In this document: positions 51,481-59,867 of the stretch, in pieces
Layout: each line of letters starts with the position of its first letter
How positions within the stretch are numbered: the first letter of the stretch is position 1
Assembly (NCBI RefSeq): GCF_900111035.1
Contig: NZ_FOFU01000002.1
Location: 558,001 to 622,000, forward strand
From: Treponema bryantii
GTDB lineage: Bacteria > Spirochaetota > Spirochaetia > Treponematales > Treponemataceae
Direction of reading: 5' to 3'
DNA: 64,000 nucleotides
Position numbers and translations under genes: made by a program
The notes under the pieces: model-generated
The model's input: only the letters and a program-made list of their open reading frames with translations
Databases searched by the model: none
What the model was told of the DNA's origin: nothing

Positions 51481-52722
51481 TTAGAACAATCTCATCAAAT
51501 CTTCAATAGTCTCGCGTCTTCGGATAAGCTTTACGCTGCCATCCTTGCAGATGAGAACTTCTGCAGGGCGTGGACGGCTGTTGTAAGTCGAACACATACT
51601 CCAGCCATAAGCTCCGGTATCGAGAACGCAGGCAAGGTCTCCGCGCTGCATTTCCGGAAGCTGACGATCCTTAGCAAGAAGGTCACCGCTTTCACAGATG
51701 TTACCGGTTACTGTCTGTTCCATCAGCTTGTCGCGTGGAACAACTTTTCCGTCACGGATAACTTCAATATCGTGCCAGCTGTCGTACATACTTGGGCGAA
51801 CAAGCACATTCATACCGATATCAGTTCCGGCAAAGGTCTTTCCGTTGTTGTGCTTTACTGCATGAACGCGTCCAAGAATTACGCTGCCTTCTGCAACACA
51901 GAAACGGCCAGGCTCAGACTTGAACAAAACAGGCTTTCCATATTTTGCAACAAAGTCGTCGAGAATTGGCTCAAGACGCTTCTTAAAATCTTCCATTGGG
52001 AAAACTGCTTCGTCGTCCAGCTTGTGATATGGAATACCATAACCACCGCCGAAATCAACAAACTCAAGATCCTTAAACTGAAGTGCAATGCGAAGCAGGT
52101 TTGTAACTGCATCGAGGTAAGGCTGTGGGTCCATAAAGAGCGAACCAATGTGCTGGTTGATTCCCGCAATTGTAAGATTATATCTGTCTGCAATTTCAAA
52201 AATCTGAGGAATAAATTCTTCAGAAATTCCAAACTTAGTTTTCTTACCGCCGGTAACAACCTTTTCGTGGTGGCCGGCACCAACACCAGGATTGATGCGG
52301 ACAGCAACCTTACCGCCCTTGTTCAAAGAGCCGTAAAGCTCGAGCTGAGCAAGTGAGTCACAGCTTGTCATAATTCCGTTATCAATTGCAAACTGCATTT
52401 CTTCTGCACTAACGTTGTTTGGTACAAAGAAAATGCGGTCGGTTGGGAAGCCAGCCTTAAGCAGCATCTGGATTTCTCCAACACTCATAGCATCGCAGTT
52501 GTTGCCCTCTTCAAGAGCAAGCTTGAGGATGTGGATGTTTGTATTGGCCTTAACCGAATAGTTTGCAGTGTACTTATACTTTGTAATTACCTTAGCAACA
52601 GCGTCCATACGGTTACGGAGAATCTTCTCGTTATAAACGTAGAGCGGTGTGCCAAATTCCTGTGCAAGCTTTTCAGGGTTGTTGCCTTCAAAGAAATTAA
52701 CATTTTCAATAAATGAATTCAT
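51481..52722 (-). CDS. lysA: Diaminopimelate decarboxylase
   Basis: A 413-residue fold-type III PLP enzyme. YSVKANTN holds the PLP lysine, INQHIGS and DFGGGYGIPY the phosphate-contacting parts, EPGRFCVA and CESGDLLAKDRQLP the residues that bind DAP from the second subunit, and GAYGWSMCSTYNSRPRPAEV the end of the site. It forms L-lysine from meso-diaminopimelate. AAGGAG precedes ATG. It follows ddh, separated by a GC-rich repeat. Confidence 0.94.
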   Translation of the reverse strand: MNSFIENVNFFEGNNPEKLAQEFGTPLYVYNEKILRNRMDAVAKVITKYKYTANYSVKANTNIHILKLALEEGNNCDAMSVGEIQMLLKAGFPTDRIFFVPNNVSAEEMQFAIDNGIMTSCDSLAQLELYGSLNKGGKVAVRINPGVGAGHHEKVVTGGKKTKFGISEEFIPQIFEIADRYNLTIAGINQHIGSLFMDPQPYLDAVTNLLRIALQFKDLEFVDFGGGYGIPYHKLDDEAVFPMEDFKKRLEPILDDFVAKYGKPVLFKSEPGRFCVAEGSVILGRVHAVKHNNGKTFAGTDIGMNVLVRPSMYDSWHDIEVIRDGKVVPRDKLMEQTVTGNICESGDLLAKDRQLPEMQRGDLACVLDTGAYGWSMCSTYNSRPRPAEVLICKDGSVKLIRRRETIEDLMRLF

Positions 52723-52769
52723 AGTGTTCTCCTTTAGTAGGTTATAGGTTCCAGGTGCTAGGTTTTAGG

Positions 52770-52850
52770 AAGGAGGGGGAAGTCTCCCCCTCGCTCGCAC
52801 TTTGTTGCTCGCTACCCCTTCTCCTAGGTGGCTTCGCCCCCTAAAACCCC
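52770..52850 (+). repeat. GC-rich hairpin repeat, copy E
   Basis: GGGGGAAGTCTCCCCC, TCGCTCGCAC, GTTGCTCGCTACCCCTTCTC and the TTCG-looped hairpin GGTGGCTTCGCCCCC, then TAAAACCCC. It stands inside the ddh-lysA intergenic region, directly behind the ddh stop codon. Closest to copy A in its first half and to copy D in its second. Confidence 0.8.
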
Positions 52851-52857
52851 TATTTGC

Positions 52858-53838
52858 CTACAACAAGTGTGCTCTAATCTCTTCACCAGAAAGTGGACTC
52901 AGGTAAGCTGGTGCAACATCGAATACTGTCTTACAGCCTGTCTGGCCTTCCTTGTTCATTCTGTAAACTGCGCGGGCGTAAGCAACGAGAACGCTAGAAG
53001 TGAATGCAGGGTTTGAGTCGAGCTTGAGACTGTACTCAATTACGTTGTTGAACTCGTTGTCCCAGCCAGTTTTTCCAGAACGGATTACAAATCCACCGTG
53101 TGGAATACCAGAGTGGTTCTTCTTCAATTCTTCTTCGCTGATGAAGTGAACTGTTGTGTCGTAATCAGCAAAGTAGTTTGGCATCTCTTTGATTTCTTTT
53201 TCAATGCGTGCCTTATCAGCTCCTTCTTCTGCTACAACAAAGCATTCACGAGTGTGCTTCTGGCGAGTAGTCAAATCAGGATTGCTTCCAGAACGAACTG
53301 CATCCAAAGCAGCCTGTACAGGAATTGTATACTGCTTACCATCCTTTACACCTTCAATACGGCGGATAGCATCAGAGTGTCCCTGGCTAACTCCCTTACC
53401 CCAGAAAGTATAATCCTTTCCGTTTGGAAGAATGCAGTTAGCATAAAGACGATTCAAGCTGAAAAGTCCTGGATCCCAACCACAGCTGATAAGAGCAGTG
53501 TGCTTGAAGTCCTTTGCTACTGTATCAACATTTGCAAAGTGCTCAGGGATTTTTGCGTGTGTATCGAAACTATCGATTACATTGAAATATTTTGCATATT
53601 CTGGAGTCTGTTTTGGAAGGTCTGTTGCAGAACCACCACAGATAATAAGAACATCAACTTCGTCCTTGTGTTTTTCAACTTCTGAAACGTTGTAAACAGG
53701 AACACCTGCAGTCAAGATTTTTACAGTTGAAGGATCACGACGTGTGAATACAGCAGTTAATTCACAATCTGGATTCTGCTTAACAGCAGCCTCAACACCT
53801 CTACCAAGGTTACCATAACCTAAAATACCAATTTTCAT
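52858..53838 (-). CDS. ddh: meso-Diaminopimelate dehydrogenase
   Basis: A 326-residue protein: GILGYGNLGRGVEAAV (NADPH-binding Rossmann), LIICGGSATDLP, SCGWDPGLFSLNRL, FWGKGVSQGHSDAIRRIEGV (substrate site) and HGGFVIRSGKT. It makes meso-DAP from tetrahydrodipicolinate in one step, the short route to lysine. It follows the TrmB-like gene by 12 nt. Shine-Dalgarno GAGGT precedes ATG 53838. Confidence 0.93.
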   Translation of the reverse strand: MKIGILGYGNLGRGVEAAVKQNPDCELTAVFTRRDPSTVKILTAGVPVYNVSEVEKHKDEVDVLIICGGSATDLPKQTPEYAKYFNVIDSFDTHAKIPEHFANVDTVAKDFKHTALISCGWDPGLFSLNRLYANCILPNGKDYTFWGKGVSQGHSDAIRRIEGVKDGKQYTIPVQAALDAVRSGSNPDLTTRQKHTRECFVVAEEGADKARIEKEIKEMPNYFADYDTTVHFISEEELKKNHSGIPHGGFVIRSGKTGWDNEFNNVIEYSLKLDSNPAFTSSVLVAYARAVYRMNKEGQTGCKTVFDVAPAYLSPLSGEEIRAHLL

Positions 53839-53850
53839 TTTGTACCTCTT

Positions 53851-54537
53851 TTACGCTAAAAGCGTTATTTTATCTTTTAATGCCTCTTTCATTACTTCAA
53901 CCAGATTCTTCTGGCCGGAGTATAGACATGTATTATGCTCATCATCTGTAAGCTCGCCGGTAAGCACATAAGCTGAATCAGTTATAAAACGAATCTGTCC
54001 TTCTTCAACTTTTGTGTTGTAAACCTTTGCGCCCTTAACTGAATAGTCCTGAGTAAGCAGTACAATTTTCTTTCCTTCCGAAATAAGACGTTTAAGATCT
54101 TCTTCAAAATCCTTTACAATCTGTGCAGGAGCCATCAGATAAAGGCGAAGTTCAGTTTTCTCAATCATCTCACGCATTTTATTGCGGATATTTTTTGCGC
54201 CTACAATTGTGATATAACCGTCCGCGGCAATTACTTTCTGAGGCCCGTGTTTTTCCAGATACTCAGCAGATTTTTTGAGTTCAGATATTTTATTTGATGT
54301 AAATGTTTTGATTTCAACAGGACGATACTTTGTAGCCTCGCCCTCAACAAGATAAGCAGCTCCCTTTTCTACAAGAGCATTAAGAGCAGCATAAACATTT
54401 GAACGGGAAAAACCGGTATCCTTAGCAACCTCATAACCGGTCATATCACCATGATTTAAAAGTGCGGCATAAATTGAGGCTTCCTGTCTTGTGAGAGAGA
54501 ACTCTGTAAGAATGTCGATAATCTTTGTTTCAGCCAT
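53851..54537 (-). CDS. TrmB-like transcriptional regulator
   Basis: A 228-residue protein. The N-terminal winged helix (LTRQEASIYAALLNHGDMTG, RSNVYAALNALVEKGAAYLV) is typical of TrmB/MarR-like regulators, followed by a coiled coil and a phospholipase-D-like effector part (LYLMAPAQIVKDFEEDLKRL). It is the first gene of the unit with ddh and lysA, so it may control lysine formation; a 7-8-7 dyad lies in its upstream region. The alternative target is the divergent alpha-galactosidase gene, as many TrmB proteins sense sugars. Confidence 0.85.
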   Translation of the reverse strand: MAETKIIDILTEFSLTRQEASIYAALLNHGDMTGYEVAKDTGFSRSNVYAALNALVEKGAAYLVEGEATKYRPVEIKTFTSNKISELKKSAEYLEKHGPQKVIAADGYITIVGAKNIRNKMREMIEKTELRLYLMAPAQIVKDFEEDLKRLISEGKKIVLLTQDYSVKGAKVYNTKVEEGQIRFITDSAYVLTGELTDDEHNTCLYSGQKNLVEVMKEALKDKITLLA

Positions 54538-54579
54538 ATCAAAACCTCAAATCAGTTTATCCCGCGTCGTTGCGTTATT

Positions 54580-54601
54580 AGTAGTATTGTTTAGTACTAC
54601 T
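54580..54601. promoter_or_regulatory. Inverted repeat AGTAGTA-N8-TACTACT, possible TrmB-like operator
   Basis: A perfect 7-bp dyad with 8-nt centre, 43 nt upstream of the TrmB-like start and within the divergent region to the alpha-galactosidase gene (54538-54715). Size and position suit a dimeric winged-helix protein. Confidence 0.45.
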
Positions 54602-54715
54602 TGTGACAATATACAAAGAATTTCTGATTATGTCAAATTTATAATTGATTAACAGGAGAAAAGATGTATGATTAGGTAAATCGATTAACTAATTTTTTGA
54701 AAAAACGAGGAAAAA

Positions 54716-56566
54716 ATGACACCAACCGAACCTGCAAAAATCACAGACAATAAATATCGTTTTGATAGTTTTACTAATGGCCAGGTACTTCCTGGAAACG
54801 TAAAAGGCCGCCTTCCTGCAATGGGCTGGAACAGCTGGAATGCTTTCGGCAGCGGAAACACAGAAACACTCACAAAAATCATGGCCGACAAAATCATTGA
54901 ACTCGGACTCGATAATCTCGGCTACCAGTATTTAGTACTAGATGACGGCTGCTATAAATCTGAGCGCGAGGACGGAAAGCTTGCAAATGAACCTGTAAAA
55001 TTTCCAAACGGCTTCCGAGCCCTTTCTGATTATGTTCACGCTCGCGGTCTTAAATTTGGAATGTACAATGATATTGGAACAAACCTTTGTGCCGGTGCTG
55101 CAGTAGGAACCTGCGGTTTTGAAAAGACAGATGCTAAATCTTACATTGACTGGGGAGTAGATTTCCTCAAAATTGATAACTGTTATTACCTCTGGGATAA
55201 CGCAACTTTCTCAAATCCTGAGAACGCAAAGTACGTTTTTGCCCCAAATTTGAAAGAAATTCAGTTAAAAAAAGGCGAATTTTCGATTTTACTCAGCGCC
55301 GATAAAGGAATTTTGAAAGGTCGTGGCGCTTCAATAAAAGACGGCTATGCTACAGGAATCGGAACTTTTGACGGTACAAATACCGGAACAACTCCAGTTG
55401 GACCAATGAGCAGTGAGCTAGTTTTTGAGGTTGAAGTACCTGAGGACGGCGATTACGAGCTGATTGTAAATTACGCAACTGCCCGCCAGAACGGATGCGG
55501 AGAATGGCTTCAGGTGGCATCAGGGGAAGCTTCGGACGATAATGAGAACTCAGCTATTTTCTTTGACAACCTCCTCCCATCAACAGAAACTCCGGAAACT
55601 TTCGAGGCTTCCGCCCCAATCAAAATTACCCTCAAAGCCGGACGCAACAAAATCCGCCTTATGAATCATCGCCGCCAGGAGAATACTCTCTGCTCTTATG
55701 CCGCAATGCTCGAAGGCCTCAACGAAGCAAAACCGGATCACGGCGTTCTTCTCTCACTCTGCGAATGGGGAAAAACTCAGCCACAGAACTGGGGCTATAA
55801 AGTTGGTAATTCATGGAGAATCTTAAATGACATTACTTTCCGCGTAGGCTCAGACGATAACCCGGGCTTCGGTAACTGGACAGACCCTGGAACGCCAAGC
55901 GTAACTTCACAGTACAACAAGGCTGTTATTATGGATGAATTTTCCGGACTCGACAAAGGCTGGAACGACCCGGACATGATGATGGTTGGAATGAACGGAA
56001 TGACTACTCAGATGAGCCAGACTCATTTTACAATGTGGTGTATGATGAACTCTCCTTTGATGCTCGGCCTCGATTTACGCCGTGTTCAAAAAGGAGATGA
56101 ACTTTACAATATAATTGCTAACCGAGATCTCATTGCTCTTAATCAGGATGCACTTGGTATTCAGGCAAAACGTATTTTCACAACTGCTGCAATTCCTGAA
56201 AACCTAGATGCCGCAGACCGTACACCGGACCGCGCCTACATCACCGACTGCGACCGCGTAGATATTCTTGCAAAACCTCTTGCAGACGGTTCTCTCGCTC
56301 TCTCATTCTTCAACCTGAGTCAGGAAAAGAAATGCGGTGACTTTGCGGTAGATACAGCACTTATTCAAAAATATCTCGGCGATAAATTACCGGAGAGCTT
56401 CTACGGTGCCGGGGCAACCGGCACTGCCAGCTCCTACGCAGCCCGCTACACTTTCAAGAATCTCTGGACAGGCGAAACCGGCACTTTTGAAAACGGCCGT
56501 TTCGCTGTTTCAGAAATTGAAGGTTGTGGAAACATTACTCTGAAGATTTCTCCTGTAGAGGGATAG
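54716..56566 (+). CDS. GH27 alpha-galactosidase with inserted carbohydrate-binding-like domain
   Basis: A 616-residue protein without signal peptide. The GH27 (beta/alpha)8 barrel starts at PAMGWNSWNAFG; the nucleophile is Asp154 in DFLKIDNCY and the acid/base Asp420 in GWNDPDMMMVG. Between residues about 175 and 345 a beta-sandwich is inserted (VPEDGDYELIVNYATARQNG, IKITLKAGRNKIRLMNH) that looks like a CBM6/35-type module; after it the barrel resumes at LLSLCEWGKTQPQNWG. GAGG precedes ATG. It hydrolyses terminal alpha-galactose, probably from oligosaccharides taken up into the cell. Confidence 0.88.
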   Translation: MTPTEPAKITDNKYRFDSFTNGQVLPGNVKGRLPAMGWNSWNAFGSGNTETLTKIMADKIIELGLDNLGYQYLVLDDGCYKSEREDGKLANEPVKFPNGFRALSDYVHARGLKFGMYNDIGTNLCAGAAVGTCGFEKTDAKSYIDWGVDFLKIDNCYYLWDNATFSNPENAKYVFAPNLKEIQLKKGEFSILLSADKGILKGRGASIKDGYATGIGTFDGTNTGTTPVGPMSSELVFEVEVPEDGDYELIVNYATARQNGCGEWLQVASGEASDDNENSAIFFDNLLPSTETPETFEASAPIKITLKAGRNKIRLMNHRRQENTLCSYAAMLEGLNEAKPDHGVLLSLCEWGKTQPQNWGYKVGNSWRILNDITFRVGSDDNPGFGNWTDPGTPSVTSQYNKAVIMDEFSGLDKGWNDPDMMMVGMNGMTTQMSQTHFTMWCMMNSPLMLGLDLRRVQKGDELYNIIANRDLIALNQDALGIQAKRIFTTAAIPENLDAADRTPDRAYITDCDRVDILAKPLADGSLALSFFNLSQEKKCGDFAVDTALIQKYLGDKLPESFYGAGATGTASSYAARYTFKNLWTGETGTFENGRFAVSEIEGCGNITLKISPVEG

Positions 56567-56568
56567 GC

Positions 56569-57054
56569 GTGGAAACTGAAGAGATCTCGGTCGGCGAGTT
56601 TGTAAGCCGGCTGTTTGAATTAAAACTCGCCCGAACTCAGACGAATTCACCGCGCAAGTCCGCCGCCGCGGAAGATATTCTGCGGTACGGGCATTATCGC
56701 GGATGGCTGGAAGATCAGGATGAACGACACCCGGAAACCCTGCTAAACCGTCAGACAGCAGCACGCATAGCGCATATGTTTCTGCTGATTGAATGCGGTC
56801 TCCCTGACTTATCAGATATAACTCCCTCAACTGTCCTTAAAGATTTATACACCTGCCGGGTCTGCGCAAATCATATTGCACAGATTTATACACGTGGCAT
56901 TATAAAAAGCTGGAATGAAGACGAAAAATATGATCTTCAAAATAAAAAGGAGTCCGATTCTTCGGACTCCTCTGAGTTCTTTTTTAATCATCTGGCTCAA
57001 GTTTCAAAACCTGACGCCCTCGAAATAATCAGAAAACTAGAACAGATTCTTTAA
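56569..57054 (+). CDS. Small protein with SLH-like region
   Basis: GTG 56569, two bases after the alpha-galactosidase stop, gives 161 residues. RQTAARIAHMFLLIECGLPD and LKDLYTCRVCANHIAQIYTR with GII resemble an S-layer-homology-like helix pair, but no signal peptide is present, so cell-surface attachment is doubtful. The C-terminal part, after KKESDSSDSSEFFF, is encoded by a strong hairpin and may be a by-product. The 3' end overlaps the convergent gene by 18 nt. Confidence 0.5.
   Translation: METEEISVGEFVSRLFELKLARTQTNSPRKSAAAEDILRYGHYRGWLEDQDERHPETLLNRQTAARIAHMFLLIECGLPDLSDITPSTVLKDLYTCRVCANHIAQIYTRGIIKSWNEDEKYDLQNKKESDSSDSSEFFFNHLAQVSKPDALEIIRKLEQIL
56948..56985 (+). terminator. Terminator-like hairpin inside the 3' end of the SLH-like gene
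   Basis: AGGAGTCCGA (56948-56957), TTCT loop, TCGGACTCCT (56962-56971), and six T at 56980-56985 after an 8-nt gap. The T-run is not adjacent, so the terminator call is moderate. Confidence 0.5.
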
Positions 57055-59202
57055 TTGATTTCCCAGCTGCTTTTTAGCCTCATCTGTTGCTTTTCCTTTC
57101 AGCTGTTTTTCAGCTTCAGTACGTTTCTGATTAAGCTGCTTTTCAAAACCAGTGGCAGTTGATAAAGAACCTGTCAGTTTTGTCTTGATATCATCAAGTG
57201 AATCAAACTGACCAAGAGCTCCACCACTTGCCTCATTGATTTTCTTTGTAAGTTCAGTCTTCAGATTATCTTTAATTTCAGCAAGCTGAGCTTCCATTTC
57301 TTTCTTAAGTGAATTGATTACCTGAACATCTGCATCAGAATCCAGATTCATCTTAAGTCCATCAGTAAGAGTAAAGCCGCTTGTAATGCCTGCACGAACT
57401 GTATTGATTCTACCCATTACATTTGAATAAATCTTCGAAGCATATTCAGGCTCAAACGGAACTGTAGCAATCTTCAAATCTGTAAGAAGTCCTTTTCCTG
57501 AAAGTTCAAAACCATCCTTATCGAAAATCTTAAGGATTGCATCTACTGCACACTTAGCATCGAACGAAGGAACTCCAGGATATTCACCAAACTTTTCTGC
57601 AGGAATATTCAAAGGAATATTCTTAAGTCCATAATCTGCACGAATAAGAGGTTCCTTTGTATCAGTTCTAAAATCTACAACAAGCTTTGCTTCATGCTGT
57701 AAATTATAAAGTTCCATATTGAAATCAATCTTAGCAGGTTTATTTATTATATCCTGATTACTTGCAATATCTGTAGCCTGGGCAAAGAAATTAGGACCTG
57801 AACCTGCCATCTTTTTAATCCACAAAGCAGGAACCTTATCCTGTCTGTAGAAGATGTCCCGACCTGGTGCACGCTTTACAGAATACTTCTTTTTCTCTTT
57901 CTTAACCTTTGCTTCTTTAGGCTTACTACCCTGTTTTGTCTTCAAATCAAGAATATAATCAACACCCTTCATTGCATAAGGATAATATTTTCCAAGCACA
58001 TCACAGGCAACATTTTCAAACATTCCGCTAATCAGCTTTGTTCCATCAGAAATATTCAAAGACTTAATTTTATTGATTTCAGAATTTGCAAAGTTCATAT
58101 CATGTGTAACTGCATTCTGAACGCTCTTTCTAAGTCCATCTGCTTCGGCTAAATCTGCATTAAAGTTTTTCATAACTCCATTAGCATCATTCTTTACCTT
58201 TTCAATATTCTTCTTTGTTGAATCAATTTTTTCAATGAATTCTTTAATCTTAAGCGGATTATTCTGAACTGCACTGTAATCAAAGTTCATAATATCATTA
58301 ACAGATTTCTGAAGCTCATCGACTGTCTGCTGAACCTCTGCCGGCTTAGCCTGCCACTTTGCAACAATCTGAGGAATCTGCTCCTGAACCTGCTTAGAAA
58401 GCTCTGGCGTCTGAAGCTGTGAATAAAAATTATTCATTAAAGTTTCAGGATTAAGCTGATTGAAAAGTCCTGTAATATTGCTTTCCAGAGAATTAGCTGC
58501 AACTGCTTTTTTCTCTGCAATCACCTGTCCAAGCTTAGATTCAGATGCTTCTTTTGCTGCCTTTTCCTTCTGCTTTTTGATTTTCTTTTCTTTCTTAGGT
58601 GGAAGTTCTCCAGAAGTCTTTCTTTCAGTACCTGTATCGACACCAAGTACAGAAAGTTCATCTGCAACAAAACGCTTTCTTAAAAGCTGTCCTAAATCAA
58701 AATCCACTGTAATTGAACCAATATCAACGAGATTTTTCATATAATCGTCTTTATTGGCAATCTCAAGCTTTTTAATCTTAAGTGATGAATCAAGCAGCTT
58801 AAAATCTACATTCTGAATATCACACTTTGCCTCAAAAATTGTCTCGCAGGCATAAATAATTCCCTTCTTTACGATTATATTTTTGAAGGTAATAAAGCAG
58901 ATTGGAATTGCTACAATAAAGGCAGCTGTAACAATAAGCGGAACAAAGTTTACACGTCCTTTTTGTTTCTTTATCTGCTTTGCCAGTGCTTTAAGGCGTT
59001 TCATATCTTTCTTGGCAAGCTGTTCTGCTTTTTCTGGTGGAATTGCAAAAATTGGAATCTGTTTAGCACCCTTTTTCTCAATTTCAGTAAAAAGGCCTTT
59101 TACATATTTTTTATCTTCAGGAACATAAAGTCTTTTATAGATTTTTTTCTCGAGTTTCTTAGCTGTATATTTCTTTCTGAAAAGTGATGGTATCTTTTTC
59201 AT
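57037..59202 (-). CDS. Large membrane-anchored protein, TIGR03545-like
   Basis: A 721-residue protein. Residues 1-85 are basic and cytoplasmic, one helix lies at about 87-110 (FVPLIVTAAFIVAIPICFIT), and the rest is outside, with an AsmA-like strand pattern (DSSLKIKKLEIANKDDYMKN, KIDFNMELYNLQHEAKLVVD) and a lysine-rich coiled coil. I recall a conserved family TIGR03545 with this layout, always next to the following protein. Its role is not established, though the AsmA-like look suggests envelope lipid traffic. It lies 12 nt behind its partner gene. Confidence 0.65.
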   Translation of the reverse strand: MKKIPSLFRKKYTAKKLEKKIYKRLYVPEDKKYVKGLFTEIEKKGAKQIPIFAIPPEKAEQLAKKDMKRLKALAKQIKKQKGRVNFVPLIVTAAFIVAIPICFITFKNIIVKKGIIYACETIFEAKCDIQNVDFKLLDSSLKIKKLEIANKDDYMKNLVDIGSITVDFDLGQLLRKRFVADELSVLGVDTGTERKTSGELPPKKEKKIKKQKEKAAKEASESKLGQVIAEKKAVAANSLESNITGLFNQLNPETLMNNFYSQLQTPELSKQVQEQIPQIVAKWQAKPAEVQQTVDELQKSVNDIMNFDYSAVQNNPLKIKEFIEKIDSTKKNIEKVKNDANGVMKNFNADLAEADGLRKSVQNAVTHDMNFANSEINKIKSLNISDGTKLISGMFENVACDVLGKYYPYAMKGVDYILDLKTKQGSKPKEAKVKKEKKKYSVKRAPGRDIFYRQDKVPALWIKKMAGSGPNFFAQATDIASNQDIINKPAKIDFNMELYNLQHEAKLVVDFRTDTKEPLIRADYGLKNIPLNIPAEKFGEYPGVPSFDAKCAVDAILKIFDKDGFELSGKGLLTDLKIATVPFEPEYASKIYSNVMGRINTVRAGITSGFTLTDGLKMNLDSDADVQVINSLKKEMEAQLAEIKDNLKTELTKKINEASGGALGQFDSLDDIKTKLTGSLSTATGFEKQLNQKRTEAEKQLKGKATDEAKKQLGNQLKNLF

Positions 59203-59214
59203 CTTATTGCCCCC

Positions 59215-59730
59215 TTAGTCCTTCTTGGCTGCAAGAGCAGCTGCTTTTTTTACAAGCGGAATCTTCGAAATAGCAACTATAAACTTAGTTTTTCGAAGAA
59301 CTGGGACAATTTTATTTCTCATAAGCCAGATTAATAAACGTGCAATTACATAAAGCGGTATATAAAGGGCTAGACCACATAAAAGGGAACCTGATGCTAT
59401 TGTATTATTGAATTTAGTAAAGCCTACAAAAGGAATATCCAGCAGCCATGCAAAAACCGGTTCGAGTTTTGGAAGAGTAAGGAACCAGTAGCCCACTGTA
59501 TCAAACAGTGGATCGAACAATGGCGCCAGCAATGAAAAACAAAGTGTACAAAGAACAAGTGCACCCTTGTTTATTCTCATAAATAACACAAAAACTGTTA
59601 TGATAAACCAGAAAATATTGTTTTTAGGAAGGAATCCAAGCAGCATTCCCAAACAAACCGCATGAGCAATTTCACCAGGATGTGAATTGCTGTTCAATGC
59701 TTTTAACAATTTGACAATGAATTTAAGCAT
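59215..59730 (-). CDS. Membrane protein, TIGR03546-like (DUF2062-type)
   Basis: ATG 59730 has GGAG 7 nt ahead; 171 residues with four helices. LNSNSHPGEIAHAVCLGMLL and PKNNIFWFIITVFVLFMRIN followed by PLFDPLFDTVGYWFL recall DUF2062-type proteins and the small partner of TIGR03545 proteins. The pair is probably a fixed two-gene module. Function unknown. Confidence 0.65.
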   Translation of the reverse strand: MLKFIVKLLKALNSNSHPGEIAHAVCLGMLLGFLPKNNIFWFIITVFVLFMRINKGALVLCTLCFSLLAPLFDPLFDTVGYWFLTLPKLEPVFAWLLDIPFVGFTKFNNTIASGSLLCGLALYIPLYVIARLLIWLMRNKIVPVLRKTKFIVAISKIPLVKKAAALAAKKD

Positions 59731-59793
59731 ATTTGACTCCGATTTTAAAATCTTAATCTTTATTTTAACAGAAAGGTCAGAGTTTGCAAGAAT

Positions 59794-59838
59794 AAAAAAG
59801 AAGGGCTCAGAGGCAAGCACAACTTATCTCTGAGCCCT
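59794..59838 (-). terminator. Terminator of the FGE lipoprotein gene
   Basis: On the minus strand AGGGCTCAGAG, 15-nt loop, CTCTGAGCCCT, then TCTTTTTTATT. The stem start belongs to the 3' element shared with the 48152-48262 region. Confidence 0.85.
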
Positions 59839-59867
59839 GTTTTCACGGATTATCGATTTCAGGCTTA
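59834..59867 (-). other. 3' element shared with the nucleoside-binding-protein gene
   Basis: Directly after the stop codon the minus strand reads TAAGCC, two variable bases, AAATCGA, a 3-nt variable part, CCGT, then AAAACAGGGCT. The same order, with one indel, follows the stop of the PnrA-like gene (48230-48264). The flanking genes are unrelated. Confidence 0.7.

Noticed and set aside
54660-54680. Mini-frame MYD behind AGGAG upstream of the alpha-galactosidase gene
   Set aside because: Three codons with no further support; probably chance.
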